Below are positions 1 to 7,320 of a stretch of 64,000 nt of DNA, piece by piece. The stretch comes from Roseovarius sp. M141 (lineage in GTDB: Bacteria; Pseudomonadota; Alphaproteobacteria; Rhodobacterales; Rhodobacteraceae). Where the stretch lies: contig NZ_VCNH01000008.1 in the NCBI RefSeq assembly GCF_024355225.1, forward strand, positions 3,534,001 to 3,598,000. Direction: 5' to 3'. The notes under the pieces were generated by a model, which was not told the DNA's origin, searched no databases, and saw only the letters and a program-made list of their open reading frames with translations. Position 1 is the stretch's first letter, and the number at the start of each line of letters is the position of its first letter. Position numbers and translations under genes: made by a program.

Positions 1-183
1 TACCGCGTGATGGTTGGCTGCATGGTCGGCAGCAGCCTGGCGATGGCGCCCGCCACGCTGGTTGCGCAGGGCGCGATGGTAACCGATCTTGACGGGCCGC
101 TGCTTCTGGCAGAAGACCGCGACACACCGCTGACCTTCGACAGCGCCGGGGTGCACCCCCCCGCGCCGGACCTTTGGGGATAA
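1..183 (+). CDS. dgcA: Dipeptide epimerase / DgcA-like racemase, C-terminal end only
   Basis: The window opens inside this gene; frame 1 is open from the first base to a TAA at 181-183. The 60 visible residues include GCMVGSSLAMAPA and a tail ending PAPDLWG, which I recognise as the C-terminus of enolase-superfamily dipeptide epimerases, in particular the DgcA (N-acetyl-D-Glu racemase) type of marine bacteria. The catalytic barrel lies outside the window. The gene sits 6 nt upstream of a D-amino-acid transaminase, which supports a role in catabolism of peptidoglycan-derived D-amino acids. The exact substrate is inferred, not seen. Confidence 0.7.
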   Translation, partial: YRVMVGCMVGSSLAMAPATLVAQGAMVTDLDGPLLLAEDRDTPLTFDSAGVHPPAPDLWG

Positions 184-189
184 ACCAAC

Positions 190-1047
190 ATGCGCACAGT
201 TTACGTAAACGGCGATTACCTGCCCGAGAACGAGGCCAAGGTCTCTGTCTTTGACCGGGGCTTCCTGATGTCGGATGGCGTCTATGAGGTCACCAGCGTG
301 CTGGGTGGCAAGCTGATCGATTTCGAAGGCCATGTGAAACGACTCGAGCGGTCACTGAGCGAGCTGGACATGCGCGCACCGGCAGCCATGGACGATCTTC
401 TGACGATCCACCGCGAAATGGTGTCGCGCAATGATATTACCGATGGGCTGATTTACCTACAGGTCACGCGCGGCAATCCGGGCGACCGCGATTTCCACTA
501 TCCGCCTGCGGATACGGCGCCGACGCTGGTGCTGTTCACCCAGTCCAAGCCCGGCTTCGCGGCCTCGCCGCTTGCCCAGCGCGGAGCGCGGGTGATTTCA
601 GTGCCCGACATGCGCTGGGGCCGCCGCGATATCAAAACGGTGCAGCTGCTTTATCCCTCGATGGCCAAGATGATGGCGCAGGAGGCGGGCGTCGACGATG
701 CTTGGCTCGTTCAGGAGGGCAAGGTAACCGAGGGCACGTCTAACAACGCCTATATCGTCAAGAACGGGCGCATCATCACCCGCGCGCTCAGCCAAGACAT
801 CCTGCACGGCATCACCCGCGCCGCCGTCCTGCGCTTTGCCAGTGAGGCGCAGATGGAGATCGAAGAGCGCAGCTTTACCCTTGATGAGGCGATGCAGGCG
901 GACGAGGCGTTTTTTACCTCGGCCAGCGCGTTTGTCATGCCCGTGGTCGAAATCGATGGCACTGCACTGGGCGATGGCACGCCCGGCCCGGTCGCGACCC
1001 GCCTGCGCGAGGTCTATATCGACGAAAGCCTCAAGCGCGCGGTCTGA
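190..1047 (+). CDS. dat: D-amino-acid transaminase (PLP fold type IV)
   Basis: This 285-residue protein has the full length and order of class IV PLP aminotransferases (D-alanine aminotransferase/BCAT family). The N-terminal block runs from VYVNGDYLP through FDRGFLMSDGVYEVT. The PLP-binding lysine is predicted at K149 in RRDIKTVQLLYPSMAK, and the conserved VTEGTSNNAYIV block carries the pyridine-nitrogen glutamate. SQDILHGITR is the usual C-terminal motif. The reaction is D-amino acid plus 2-oxoglutarate to 2-oxo acid plus D-glutamate, in the cytoplasm. It starts 6 nt after the epimerase-like gene, so the two are probably one operon. The ATG is preceded only by a weak purine stretch. Discrimination from 4-amino-4-deoxychorismate lyase rests on the sequence around DGVYE and is good but not absolute. 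Confidence 0.85.
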   Translation: MRTVYVNGDYLPENEAKVSVFDRGFLMSDGVYEVTSVLGGKLIDFEGHVKRLERSLSELDMRAPAAMDDLLTIHREMVSRNDITDGLIYLQVTRGNPGDRDFHYPPADTAPTLVLFTQSKPGFAASPLAQRGARVISVPDMRWGRRDIKTVQLLYPSMAKMMAQEAGVDDAWLVQEGKVTEGTSNNAYIVKNGRIITRALSQDILHGITRAAVLRFASEAQMEIEERSFTLDEAMQADEAFFTSASAFVMPVVEIDGTALGDGTPGPVATRLREVYIDESLKRAV

Positions 1048-1064
1048 CAGAGCCGCATCCCCAG

Positions 1065-1086
1065 CTTTTTCTTGGTCAAAATATCC
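1065..1086 (+). repeat. Interspersed intergenic motif, copy A
   Basis: This short element has the core TTCTTGGTCAAAATATCC, just after the transaminase stop codon. Related copies occur at 5038-5058, 41731-41752, 50740-50763 and, inverted, 50571-50600. It lies between convergent genes, as expected of a 3'-end or intergenic repeat. Confidence 0.55.
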
Positions 1087-1117
1087 ATTGCGCGCCGCTG
1101 CATCCCGGCGTGCCCTC

Positions 1118-1432
1118 TCAGCCCTTGTCGCCGACATTCTGTGCAAACGACACTTTGAATGCGTCCTGTTGGGCGGCGCTGGCCTCGGTCTGGTGGTTCG
1201 CTTTCCATTCGGCCATCGTCATGCCGTAATAGATCTCGCGCGCCTCGTCCTTGCCCATGTCGATGCCGCGCTCGTTGGCGGCCTCCTGGTACCAGCGGCT
1301 CAGACAATTGCGGCAGAACCCCGCGAGGTTCATCATGTCGATATTCTGCACATCGGTGCGGTCCTCCATCAGGTGCTTGCGCAACCTGCGGAATGCCGCA
1401 GCCTCCAGTTCGATTTGTGTCTGCTCGTCCAT
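1118..1432 (-). CDS. DUF1244 family protein
   Basis: This 104-residue protein contains the DUF1244 hallmark MNLAGFCRNCLSRWYQEAA, with two nearby cysteines (FCRNC), followed by the basic and acidic helix-rich C-terminal half. It is a small, probably cytoplasmic alpha-helical protein conserved in alphaproteobacteria; I know of no established biochemical role. It lies 14 nt downstream of the isomerase gene on the same strand, so it is likely the last gene of a three-gene unit with the isomerase and the N-formylglutamate amidohydrolase. The length matches the family. Confidence 0.85.
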   Translation of the reverse strand: MDEQTQIELEAAAFRRLRKHLMEDRTDVQNIDMMNLAGFCRNCLSRWYQEAANERGIDMGKDEAREIYYGMTMAEWKANHQTEASAAQQDAFKVSFAQNVGDKG

Positions 1433-1446
1433 GTTCTCACTCCCCC

Positions 1447-1800
1447 TTAACTGTCATCTGGTAGCACGCGCTTGGCGTAGGCGCCGTCCAGATCGGCCAA
1501 ATTCACCGACAGGCTGTGCACCTGCGGCAGCGCATCGGTCATGACACGCAGGATCGTCTGCGCCAGATCTGATCTGGTATCGTCATCGCGCCCCGGCAAG
1601 AGCAACAATGTCGCATGGGCATAGCTTTGCCCCTGCGTGCCCAGAAGATGCGCGCCCGATTGCAGCGTGCGCAGCTTCAGCGCATCGGGCCTCGGGATCG
1701 CCGGATGGGCCGCCAGCGCGTCAAACAGCGCGGCACAGAGTGCCTGCAACGCAAGCGGCGATGCGGCCTCCGGGGAATGTTCTACAACGACATGCGGCAT
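1447..1800 (-). CDS. 5-carboxymethyl-2-hydroxymuconate isomerase family protein
   Basis: This 117-residue protein begins MPHVVVEHS, so removal of Met exposes the N-terminal proline used as catalytic base in tautomerase-superfamily CHMI enzymes. The later block ILRVMTDALPQVHSLSVNLADLD aligns with the conserved C-terminal strand and helix. CHMI performs a keto-enol isomerisation in the homoprotocatechuate meta-cleavage route. No other gene of that route is nearby, so the substrate may differ here. It is 12 nt upstream of the DUF1244 gene start side and 12 nt downstream of the amidohydrolase stop. Family assignment is good; pathway assignment is weak. Confidence 0.7.
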   Translation of the reverse strand: MPHVVVEHSPEAASPLALQALCAALFDALAAHPAIPRPDALKLRTLQSGAHLLGTQGQSYAHATLLLLPGRDDDTRSDLAQTILRVMTDALPQVHSLSVNLADLDGAYAKRVLPDDS

Positions 1801-1812
1801 GGCGGTCCTTGT

Positions 1813-2553
1813 CTACAGCCCCTCGCGGGCCAGCGTTTCGACCAGTATGGACGCAAGGCGCGCGCCCCAGGCGCGTTGCTGCGCCTCGGTCCGGATCAAA
1901 TCATTGCGCAGCTCGATCAGCACGTTGGGCCGGTGCTCTGCGATGGCGTGCCGCGCGATGGTATCGCCCGGCAGGTGGCCCGTATAGGGCTGATTGTCAC
2001 CGACGCTCAGATCCGGCTCGGCTCGCAGCCGCGCCAGCAGGGGATGCGCCAGCCGCGTGTCCGTGGAATAGAGCAGCCCCATTTGCCAAGGGCGCGGCGC
2101 GTGACCGCGCAGCTGCGGGGTATAGCTGTGGATCGACACGATCACAGGTGCCGCGCGCTGCGCCGCCTGCCGGGCCACCGCATTGTGGTAAGGCCTGTGG
2201 CAGCGCATCAGCCGCTCGTCCATATTGATGCCGCTGATACCGCGATTGCCCGGAATGATGGTGCCGTCATAGAGCTGCATGATCAGCGTCGGATCATCTT
2301 CGCCGCGATTCGGATCGATCACCAACCGCGAGAACCGCGACAGGATCGCGGGACCGTTCAGCGCAGCAGCCAGCGCGCGGCTGACCCCTTCGGCGCCGGG
2401 ATCATAGGCGATGTGGCGCGCCATGTCGCCCGGCCCCACACCCAGCGTACCCCCGGCCACGAAATCGGGCACCAGATTGGACGCGTGATCGCACAGCACC
2501 ACCCAGCGCCCATTGCGCCCGGCCCCGTCCACGACGAATGGCTGGTATGTCAT
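1813..2553 (-). CDS. N-formylglutamate amidohydrolase family protein
   Basis: About 246 residues from MTYQPFVV. The order of motifs fits the HutG/N-formylglutamate amidohydrolase family: an N-terminal CDHASN block (zinc ligand), then HIAYDPGA, SRLVIDPNR, GNRGI, the mid HSYTP block, and the C-terminal LIELRNDLI with the catalytic glutamate. The reaction would be N-formyl-L-glutamate to formate and glutamate, the end of one histidine-degradation branch. The frame is open well beyond this start, but the upstream part has no family similarity and runs over pyk, so the ATG at 2553 is chosen. No other hut genes are visible. It is divergent from pyk with a 114 nt gap. Confidence 0.75.
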   Translation of the reverse strand: MTYQPFVVDGAGRNGRWVVLCDHASNLVPDFVAGGTLGVGPGDMARHIAYDPGAEGVSRALAAALNGPAILSRFSRLVIDPNRGEDDPTLIMQLYDGTIIPGNRGISGINMDERLMRCHRPYHNAVARQAAQRAAPVIVSIHSYTPQLRGHAPRPWQMGLLYSTDTRLAHPLLARLRAEPDLSVGDNQPYTGHLPGDTIARHAIAEHRPNVLIELRNDLIRTEAQQRAWGARLASILVETLAREGL

Positions 2554-2667
2554 ATCGTGTAATCCACCCTGTTTCGCCCCTTGTGTTGCATGAAATGCTG
2601 GCATCGCACGCCGGGCGATGTTAGCGATAACTGAAACGACGCCCCTCAGCCCTAGGGAATCCCACAT

Positions 2668-4113
2668 ATGAGACGCCATCGCAACGTCAAGATCGTCGCC
2701 ACGCTCGGCCCCGCCTCGGAAACCTACGACATGATCCGCGCCCTGCACGAGGCCGGCGCCGACGTGTTCCGCCTGAACATGAGCCATGGCGATCACGAGG
2801 GGATTCGCGAAAAGCACCGGATCATCCGGCAGGTCGAAAAGGATCTGGACAGCCCGATCTGCATTCTGGCCGACCTTCAGGGCCCCAAGCTGCGCGTCGG
2901 CGTCTTTGCCAATGGCGAAGAGGAGTTGATCCCCGGCGCCGCCTTCCGGCTGGATCTGGACGCCGCCGAGGGCGACGCCGCCCGCGTGAACCTGCCCCAC
3001 CCCGAGATTTTCGCCGCCCTCAAACCCGGCGCGACCCTGCTGGTGAATGATGGCAAGATCCGCCTGACCGTCACCGATTGCGGCAAGGACCACGCCAATT
3101 GCGAAGTCATCGTCGGCGGCACCATCAGCAACCGCAAGGGCGTGAACGTGCCGGATGTGGAACTGCCGCTGGCCGCGCTGTCGAAAAAGGACCGCAAGGA
3201 TCTGGAATTCGTCTGCCAGCTGGGCGTCGACTGGCTGGCGCTCAGCTTCGTTCAGCGCCCCGAGGACGTGACCGAGGCGCGCGAACTGGCCGCAGGGCGG
3301 GCCGCAATTCTCAGCAAGATCGAAAAACCGTCGGCCGTCACCCGATTCAACGGTATTCTGGCGGCGTCCGACGGAATCATGGTGGCGCGCGGCGATCTGG
3401 GCGTCGAGCTTCCGGTTCAGAACGTTCCGCCGATCCAGAAACGCCTGGTACGCGCGTGCCGCGCCGCTGCGAAGCCGGTGATCGTCGCCACCCAGATGCT
3501 GGAATCGATGATTGAGGCGCCGGTGCCGACCCGCGCCGAGGTCAGCGATGTGGCGACCGCAATCTACGAGGGCGCCGATGCCATCATGCTGTCGGCGGAA
3601 TCTGCGGCCGGCCAGTACCCGATCGAAGCCGTGACGACGATGGACAACGTCGCGCGCGAGGTCGAAAGCGACCCGACCTACACCCAGATCATCGAGGCGT
3701 CGCGCGTCGCGGTACGCTCGACCGTCGCCGACGGCATCGTGGCGGCCGCGCGCGAAATAGCCGAGACGGCCAACATCAAGGCGATCTGCTGCTTCACCCA
3801 GTCAGGCACGACCGCCCTTCTGACCGCGCGCGAACGCCCCCGCGTGCCGATCATTGCCATGACGTCGCTGCGCGGCACCGCGCGGCGCCTGTCGGTGAGT
3901 TGGGGAATAAACTGCGTCATGACGCCCGAATTGGACCGCTTCAAGCAGGCGGTCATCATCGCGGCGCGCGCCGCCCGCTCGCAGGGTTACGCGACCACGC
4001 TGGACCAGATCGTGGTGACCGCAGGCGTGCCCTTCAACGTGCCGGGCACCACCAACATCCTGCGCGTCGCGCCCTGTCAGGAAAGCATGATCTACGCCAC
4101 CGATCCCAGCTAG
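2668..4113 (+). CDS. pyk: Pyruvate kinase
   Basis: This 481-residue enzyme has the complete pyruvate kinase architecture: KIVATLGPAS at the N-terminus, FRLNMSHG, a B-domain inserted from about residue 70 to 165, the catalytic lysine in ILSKIEKPSAV, MVARGDLGVELP, the active-site helix VIVATQMLESMI, and the SAESAAGQYPIEAV block, followed by the C-terminal allosteric domain. It converts phosphoenolpyruvate and ADP to pyruvate and ATP in the cytoplasm. The start ATG follows a purine-poor leader with AGGGAATCCC upstream. It is divergent from the amidohydrolase and upstream of rpmI-rplT in the same direction, separated by 263 nt containing a strong hairpin. Confidence 0.96.
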   Translation: MRRHRNVKIVATLGPASETYDMIRALHEAGADVFRLNMSHGDHEGIREKHRIIRQVEKDLDSPICILADLQGPKLRVGVFANGEEELIPGAAFRLDLDAAEGDAARVNLPHPEIFAALKPGATLLVNDGKIRLTVTDCGKDHANCEVIVGGTISNRKGVNVPDVELPLAALSKKDRKDLEFVCQLGVDWLALSFVQRPEDVTEARELAAGRAAILSKIEKPSAVTRFNGILAASDGIMVARGDLGVELPVQNVPPIQKRLVRACRAAAKPVIVATQMLESMIEAPVPTRAEVSDVATAIYEGADAIMLSAESAAGQYPIEAVTTMDNVAREVESDPTYTQIIEASRVAVRSTVADGIVAAAREIAETANIKAICCFTQSGTTALLTARERPRVPIIAMTSLRGTARRLSVSWGINCVMTPELDRFKQAVIIAARAARSQGYATTLDQIVVTAGVPFNVPGTTNILRVAPCQESMIYATDPS

Positions 4114-4376
4114 GATCGCGTGGCCCGCTGGCGGGATGACGCAACTTGCCGCCAGACCCGCCTTGTGGTCTGGTCGCTCTGGAAAACTCCGGGTGGATAC
4201 CGTTTGATCGACCTCGCGCATGCCCTTGTCCGGGCCGTCGGGCGGGTCATCCACCAACGCGCATTGCCCCTTGCGCCGCCGCCCCATCGCCCCTAAAAGA
4301 CGGACTTCACCCGCGCGTCCGGCCCGAAGTGGCATGCCGAGTCGCGCGTTCGACCGAACTTCAAGAGGAGCCGGAA
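4114..4376 (+). promoter_or_regulatory. rpmI leader region with a perfect 7-bp hairpin
   Basis: Gene-less stretch between pyk and rpmI. At 4152-4173, CCAGACC pairs perfectly with GGTCTGG around an 8-nt loop. It is followed by TCGCTCT, not a T-run, so it is either a weak pyk 3' end or part of an rpmI-rplT leader structure. L20 autoregulates its operon through leader RNA in other bacteria; that is known biology, and its application here is inference. An open frame continuous with rpmI crosses this region but looks non-coding. Confidence 0.4.
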
Positions 4377-4577
4377 ATGCCCAAGATGAAAACGAAATCG
4401 AGCTGCAAAAAGCGGTTCAAGATCTCGGCCTCGGGCCGTGTGATCGCAGGTCAGGCCGGCAAACAGCACGGCATGATCAAGCGCAGCAATAAATTCCTCC
4501 GCAATGCGCGCGGAACCACCACCCTGTCAAAGGCTGATGAGCAGATCATCAAGCCGATGATGCCCTACGCGCGCTAA
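4377..4577 (+). CDS. rpmI: 50S ribosomal protein L35
   Basis: This 66-residue, highly basic protein starts [20 protein letters not shown] and contains [19 protein letters not shown], typical of bacterial L35. The ATG at 4377 is preceded by AAGAGGAG about 9 nt upstream, which fixes the start although the frame is open further upstream. It is 12 nt from rplT, and the two form the usual L35-L20 pair. infC is not adjacent, and pheS/pheT do not follow, unlike in many bacteria. Confidence 0.97.
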   Translation: MPKMKTKSSCKKRFKISASGRVIAGQAGKQHGMIKRSNKFLRNARGTTTLSKADEQIIKPMMPYAR

Positions 4578-4589
4578 GGAGGATCAGAC

Positions 4590-4955
4590 ATGTCCCGAGT
4601 CAAAAGTGGTGTCGTCACGCACGCCCGTCACAAGAAGGTCATCAAGGCAGCCAAGGGCTACTATGGCCGCCGCAAGAACACGTTCAAGGTTGCCGCGCAG
4701 GCCGTCGACAAGGCCAACCAATACGCCACGCGCGACCGCAAGAACCGCAAGCGCAGCTTCCGCGCGCTGTGGATCCAGCGGATCAACGCCGCCGTGCGCA
4801 GCCATGACGAGGCGCTGACATACAGCCGCTTCATCAACGGTCTGGCGCTGGCCGGTGTCGAGGTTGACCGCAAGGTTCTGGCCGATCTGGCCGTTCACGA
4901 GCCCGCCGCCTTCGCCGCGATTGTCGAGCAAGCCAAGGGCGCACTGTCCGCCTGA
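4590..4955 (+). CDS. rplT: 50S ribosomal protein L20
   Basis: This 121-residue basic protein begins [30 protein letters not shown] and has the L20 core [18 protein letters not shown], followed by the globular C-terminus. It binds 23S rRNA early in large-subunit assembly. TAAGGAGGAT overlapping the rpmI stop codon provides an excellent ribosome-binding site 6-8 nt before the ATG. A strong intrinsic terminator follows at 4980-5013, so the operon ends here. Confidence 0.97.
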   Translation: MSRVKSGVVTHARHKKVIKAAKGYYGRRKNTFKVAAQAVDKANQYATRDRKNRKRSFRALWIQRINAAVRSHDEALTYSRFINGLALAGVEVDRKVLADLAVHEPAAFAAIVEQAKGALSA

Positions 4956-4979
4956 GCCACGCCTCATAATACAAATACC

Positions 4980-5013
4980 AAAACGCCGCCGGATCACCCC
5001 GGCGGCGTTTTTC
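4980..5013 (+). terminator. Rho-independent terminator of rpmI-rplT
   Basis: AACGCCGCCGG (4982-4992) pairs with CCGGCGGCGTT (4999-5009) across a 6-nt loop, followed by a run of T. The A-run before the stem makes it usable on the other strand as well. Confidence 0.9.
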
Positions 5014-5037
5014 ATGGCACGACCCACTTGCCCGCCT

Positions 5038-5058
5038 CTTTTTCTTGCAGAAATATCC
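5038..5058 (+). repeat. Interspersed intergenic motif, copy B
   Basis: Core TTCTTGCAGAAATATCC, the same pattern as copy A (TTCTTG-N4-AAATATCC), 25 nt after the rplT terminator. Confidence 0.55.
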
Positions 5059-5254
5059 GGCCTTATGTATCAAATATACCAACCGAACAGGGGGATTATC
5101 CGCGGCTGCACTGAGGGCAGTGCTGCCGCGCCATTGATCTTTGGTCAGCGCATTTCGCAGAACGTCTGATAAGCTGCTCTTCGCCAGCCTAGCAGATGCT
5201 GCAAAAGATCAGTCTGTGCGATGCTGCTGAAAGAGAAACGGTGCTGCGCCACGA

Positions 5255-5290
5255 CCATCACATTAATGCCTATGTAAGCGAATGTGATGG
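5255..5290. promoter_or_regulatory. Perfect 10-bp inverted repeat upstream of the DUF6471 gene
   Basis: CCATCACATT at 5255-5264 and AATGTGATGG at 5281-5290 are exact inverse complements with a 16-nt spacer. The right arm ends 64 nt before the ATG of the small gene, a plausible operator position. The AT-rich stretch GTATCGTATTTAGTATTT between the repeat and the gene could hold the promoter. Confidence 0.45.
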
Positions 5291-5354
5291 ATATGCGCAC
5301 CGAAAACAGCGACTTATGTATCGTATTTAGTATTTTTATTTACACGGGTGACAC

Positions 5355-5579
5355 ATGGCAGATCAAAGCGATTGGGACTCCAAGGCCGCGAATCTCTTGA
5401 AAGCAGAGCTGAAACGTAAAGGCGTGACTTACGCTCAGCTTGTTGAAAGGCTGGACGCAATCGGAATCAGCGACAAAGAAGTGAACATCCGTAACAAGCT
5501 GTCCCGAGGGAAGTTTTCGGCGGCGTTCCTGTTGCAATGCCTGTCAGCCGTAGGCGCGTCGCAGTTGCACCTGGACTAG
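5355..5579 (+). CDS. DUF6471 domain protein, small HTH-like
   Basis: A 74-residue protein that I recognise as a DUF6471-type protein: ANLLKAELKRKGVTYAQLVERL, then a second helical unit DKEVNIRNKLSRGKFSAAFLLQCLSAVG. The helix pattern (recognition-like NIRNKLSRGKFS) resembles compact Cro/XRE folds, so DNA binding is plausible but not established. It stands alone behind an AT-rich leader with a strong inverted repeat and is convergent with the next operon. Lower GC than neighbours suggests horizontal acquisition. The ATG follows GGGTGAC. Confidence 0.7.
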   Translation: MADQSDWDSKAANLLKAELKRKGVTYAQLVERLDAIGISDKEVNIRNKLSRGKFSAAFLLQCLSAVGASQLHLD

Positions 5580-5653
5580 CTCTGGTAACATCAGGGCAGG
5601 CTCAATAGGGCAATGGGGGACGCCGAGGCGACATGGTGAACCCACCGGCCCTG

Positions 5654-6205
5654 TCAAAACAACCGCAGCACCAGAACGATCAGCGCCGCAGGCACCAGCA
5701 TGGGATGCAGCACATGATCAAACCAATTGCTGCTGCCCCACCCCATGACCCAGATCGCCTGCGCCACAACCACCAGCACCGGCAGGAACAGCGCCCCTTG
5801 CCACAGCCCCAGCACACACAGCGCCAGCGCCATGATCGCCACCGGCCACGGCGCATAGCCCAGCCGGTAGACATCGCCCGGAACAGCCCCGGCCGCGCTG
5901 GCAAGGAACGCGATATAGAGCACGACGAAAATCACCAGCCCGGCACTGCCGAAGGGCTGAACCGGCACCCCCAGATGCGCCGCCATTTGGCGCAGGATCA
6001 GCAGCGGCAACACCACCCCAACCGGCCCCAGCACAGCAATCAGCCCGCGCAGCGGCAGCGTATCGCGAAAAAGCGCTGCGCAAACCGCGCCCAGCGCCAG
6101 ACCCAGCGCCAGACTGACCGACAGTTCCAGCCCCAGGCTGAACGCCCCCCACGCCATCCAGCCCAGCACCAGCGCCAGCCACGCCGTCGACACCAGCGCG
6201 CTCAT
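5654..6205 (-). CDS. Integral membrane protein of unknown function
   Basis: 183 residues made almost entirely of hydrophobic segments, about five to six predicted TM helices, for example the segments from WLALVLGWMAWGAF, LALGLALGAVCAALF, GLIAVLGPVGVVLPLLIL, VIFVVLYIAFLASAAGA, VAIMALALCVLGLW and MLVPAALIVLVLRLF. I do not recognise a family. Its ATG overlaps the stop of the BNR-repeat protein (4 nt), so the two are translationally coupled. A role linked to the BNR protein at the membrane is inference from that coupling only. Confidence 0.6.
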   Translation of the reverse strand: MSALVSTAWLALVLGWMAWGAFSLGLELSVSLALGLALGAVCAALFRDTLPLRGLIAVLGPVGVVLPLLILRQMAAHLGVPVQPFGSAGLVIFVVLYIAFLASAAGAVPGDVYRLGYAPWPVAIMALALCVLGLWQGALFLPVLVVVAQAIWVMGWGSSNWFDHVLHPMLVPAALIVLVLRLF

Positions 6206-7320
6206 GTGCCCAGCGCCCAGCTCAGGTTAAAGACATGCGCGCGGATGCCTGCCTTGGCCCCGATGCTATAGGCCAGCACGATGCGCCCGTCCGGCAGGGC
6301 GCGCATCATCGGATAGCGGGCGTCTCCGCCGCCCTCCTCCAGCCGGTGCAGTGGGCGCCATGTATCACCGCTGTCCTCGCTGAGCGTCAGGCTCAGGATG
6401 CTGCCATCGCCCGCATCGTCATTGACCGCCATCAGTATTCGATCCCCGCCCAGCGCCAGTGCCGCGACGGGGGCGGAGGGGTTGGGAATGTTCATTTCAC
6501 GCACCGGCGCCCAGCTTTGACCGCCATCGTCGCTTCGTGTCATCAGTAGCCGTGCTGCCCCGGATTCGAAATTGCGCAGAAACGCAACAGCGCGGCGGCT
6601 GTCCAGCGGCACGACCATGGGCTGAATCACCTTCATCGGCCCGGTCATCCGGCGCATGTCGCGGACCCGCCCCTGCCCGTCCAACCGCACCAAGGCGCCA
6701 TAGGTCTGGCCCATCTCGAAATAGGCCGGCAAGGCGTGACTGCCGTCCGCATACCCCACCATCGGCGACTTCACCAAAAAGGACCGATTGAGCAACGGCG
6801 ACAGATTCAGCTTGCGCGCAACCTTCGGCCCGTCCGGCCCCAAGCGCACATCCGCGACCGACGCCATCGCCCAGCCGCCGACCGACACGACCGTCGCGTA
6901 TAGCGCGTCCGGCGCTGCATCATTCTGCACGGTATTGCCCAGCGTCACGACCAGTTGCCGTGGCTCGAACGCGTCTGACAGCCCTCCGCGCGTCACGCGT
7001 GGCGTTACCGGTGACACGCCGTCCGCGCCAATATCAACGCCAACGATATCGACATCGGCGCGCGCCTCCTGCGAGCCTTCGAACCACAGGATGCTGTAGC
7101 CGCCGTCGCGCAGAACGATCCCCGGGGAATGCGCCTCTCCCGCGGACGCCGAATACTCCAGCACCGTCTCGAACATCGGCGCGCCACCCTGCGCCAATGG
7201 CGCAGGCACCGCCCAGTCCCACGCCAGCGGTACATCGCGGCGGATCGCCCACGCGCTCAGCCCGACGCTCAGCGCTGCCAATCCCAGGATGGCGATCTGC
7301 ATGGCGCCGGGGGTCATCAA
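6202..7320 (-). CDS. BNR-repeat / sialidase-like beta-propeller protein, membrane-anchored
   Basis: 372 residues. The N-terminus has one hydrophobic segment (AMQIAILGLAALSVGLSAWAI) that could be a signal anchor, then a propeller-like domain. Two Asp-box motifs are visible, SDDGGQSW and SEDSGDTW, the S-x-D-x-G-x-x-W signature of BNR/sialidase folds. The tail YPMMRALPDGRIVLAYS is typical of BNR_2 exo-alpha-sialidase-like proteins. Whether it hydrolyses sialic acids or only binds sugar is unknown; I did not verify the arginine triad. It overlaps the quinone oxidoreductase gene and the membrane-protein gene by 4 nt each, forming a compact operon. Confidence 0.65.
   Translation of the reverse strand: MMTPGAMQIAILGLAALSVGLSAWAIRRDVPLAWDWAVPAPLAQGGAPMFETVLEYSASAGEAHSPGIVLRDGGYSILWFEGSQEARADVDIVGVDIGADGVSPVTPRVTRGGLSDAFEPRQLVVTLGNTVQNDAAPDALYATVVSVGGWAMASVADVRLGPDGPKVARKLNLSPLLNRSFLVKSPMVGYADGSHALPAYFEMGQTYGALVRLDGQGRVRDMRRMTGPMKVIQPMVVPLDSRRAVAFLRNFESGAARLLMTRSDDGGQSWAPVREMNIPNPSAPVAALALGGDRILMAVNDDAGDGSILSLTLSEDSGDTWRPLHRLEEGGGDARYPMMRALPDGRIVLAYSIGAKAGIRAHVFNLSWALGT

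Larger units (their letters stand above)
5014..5354. other. Gene-less, AT-richer stretch before the DUF6471 gene
   Basis: No convincing gene in 341 nt. It holds a copy of the interspersed motif (5038-5058), a 10-nt direct repeat CTTATGTATC at 5062-5071 and 5313-5322, and a perfect 10-bp inverted repeat at 5255-5290. Base composition is visibly lower in GC than the ribosomal genes to its left, and pheST, which often follows rplT, is absent. This fits an acquired segment. Confidence 0.5.

Noticed and set aside
2554-3093. N-terminal extension of the N-formylglutamate amidohydrolase frame to 426 residues
   Set aside because: The extra 180 codons run antisense through pyk and show no family sequence; the ATG at 2553 gives a normal-length enzyme.
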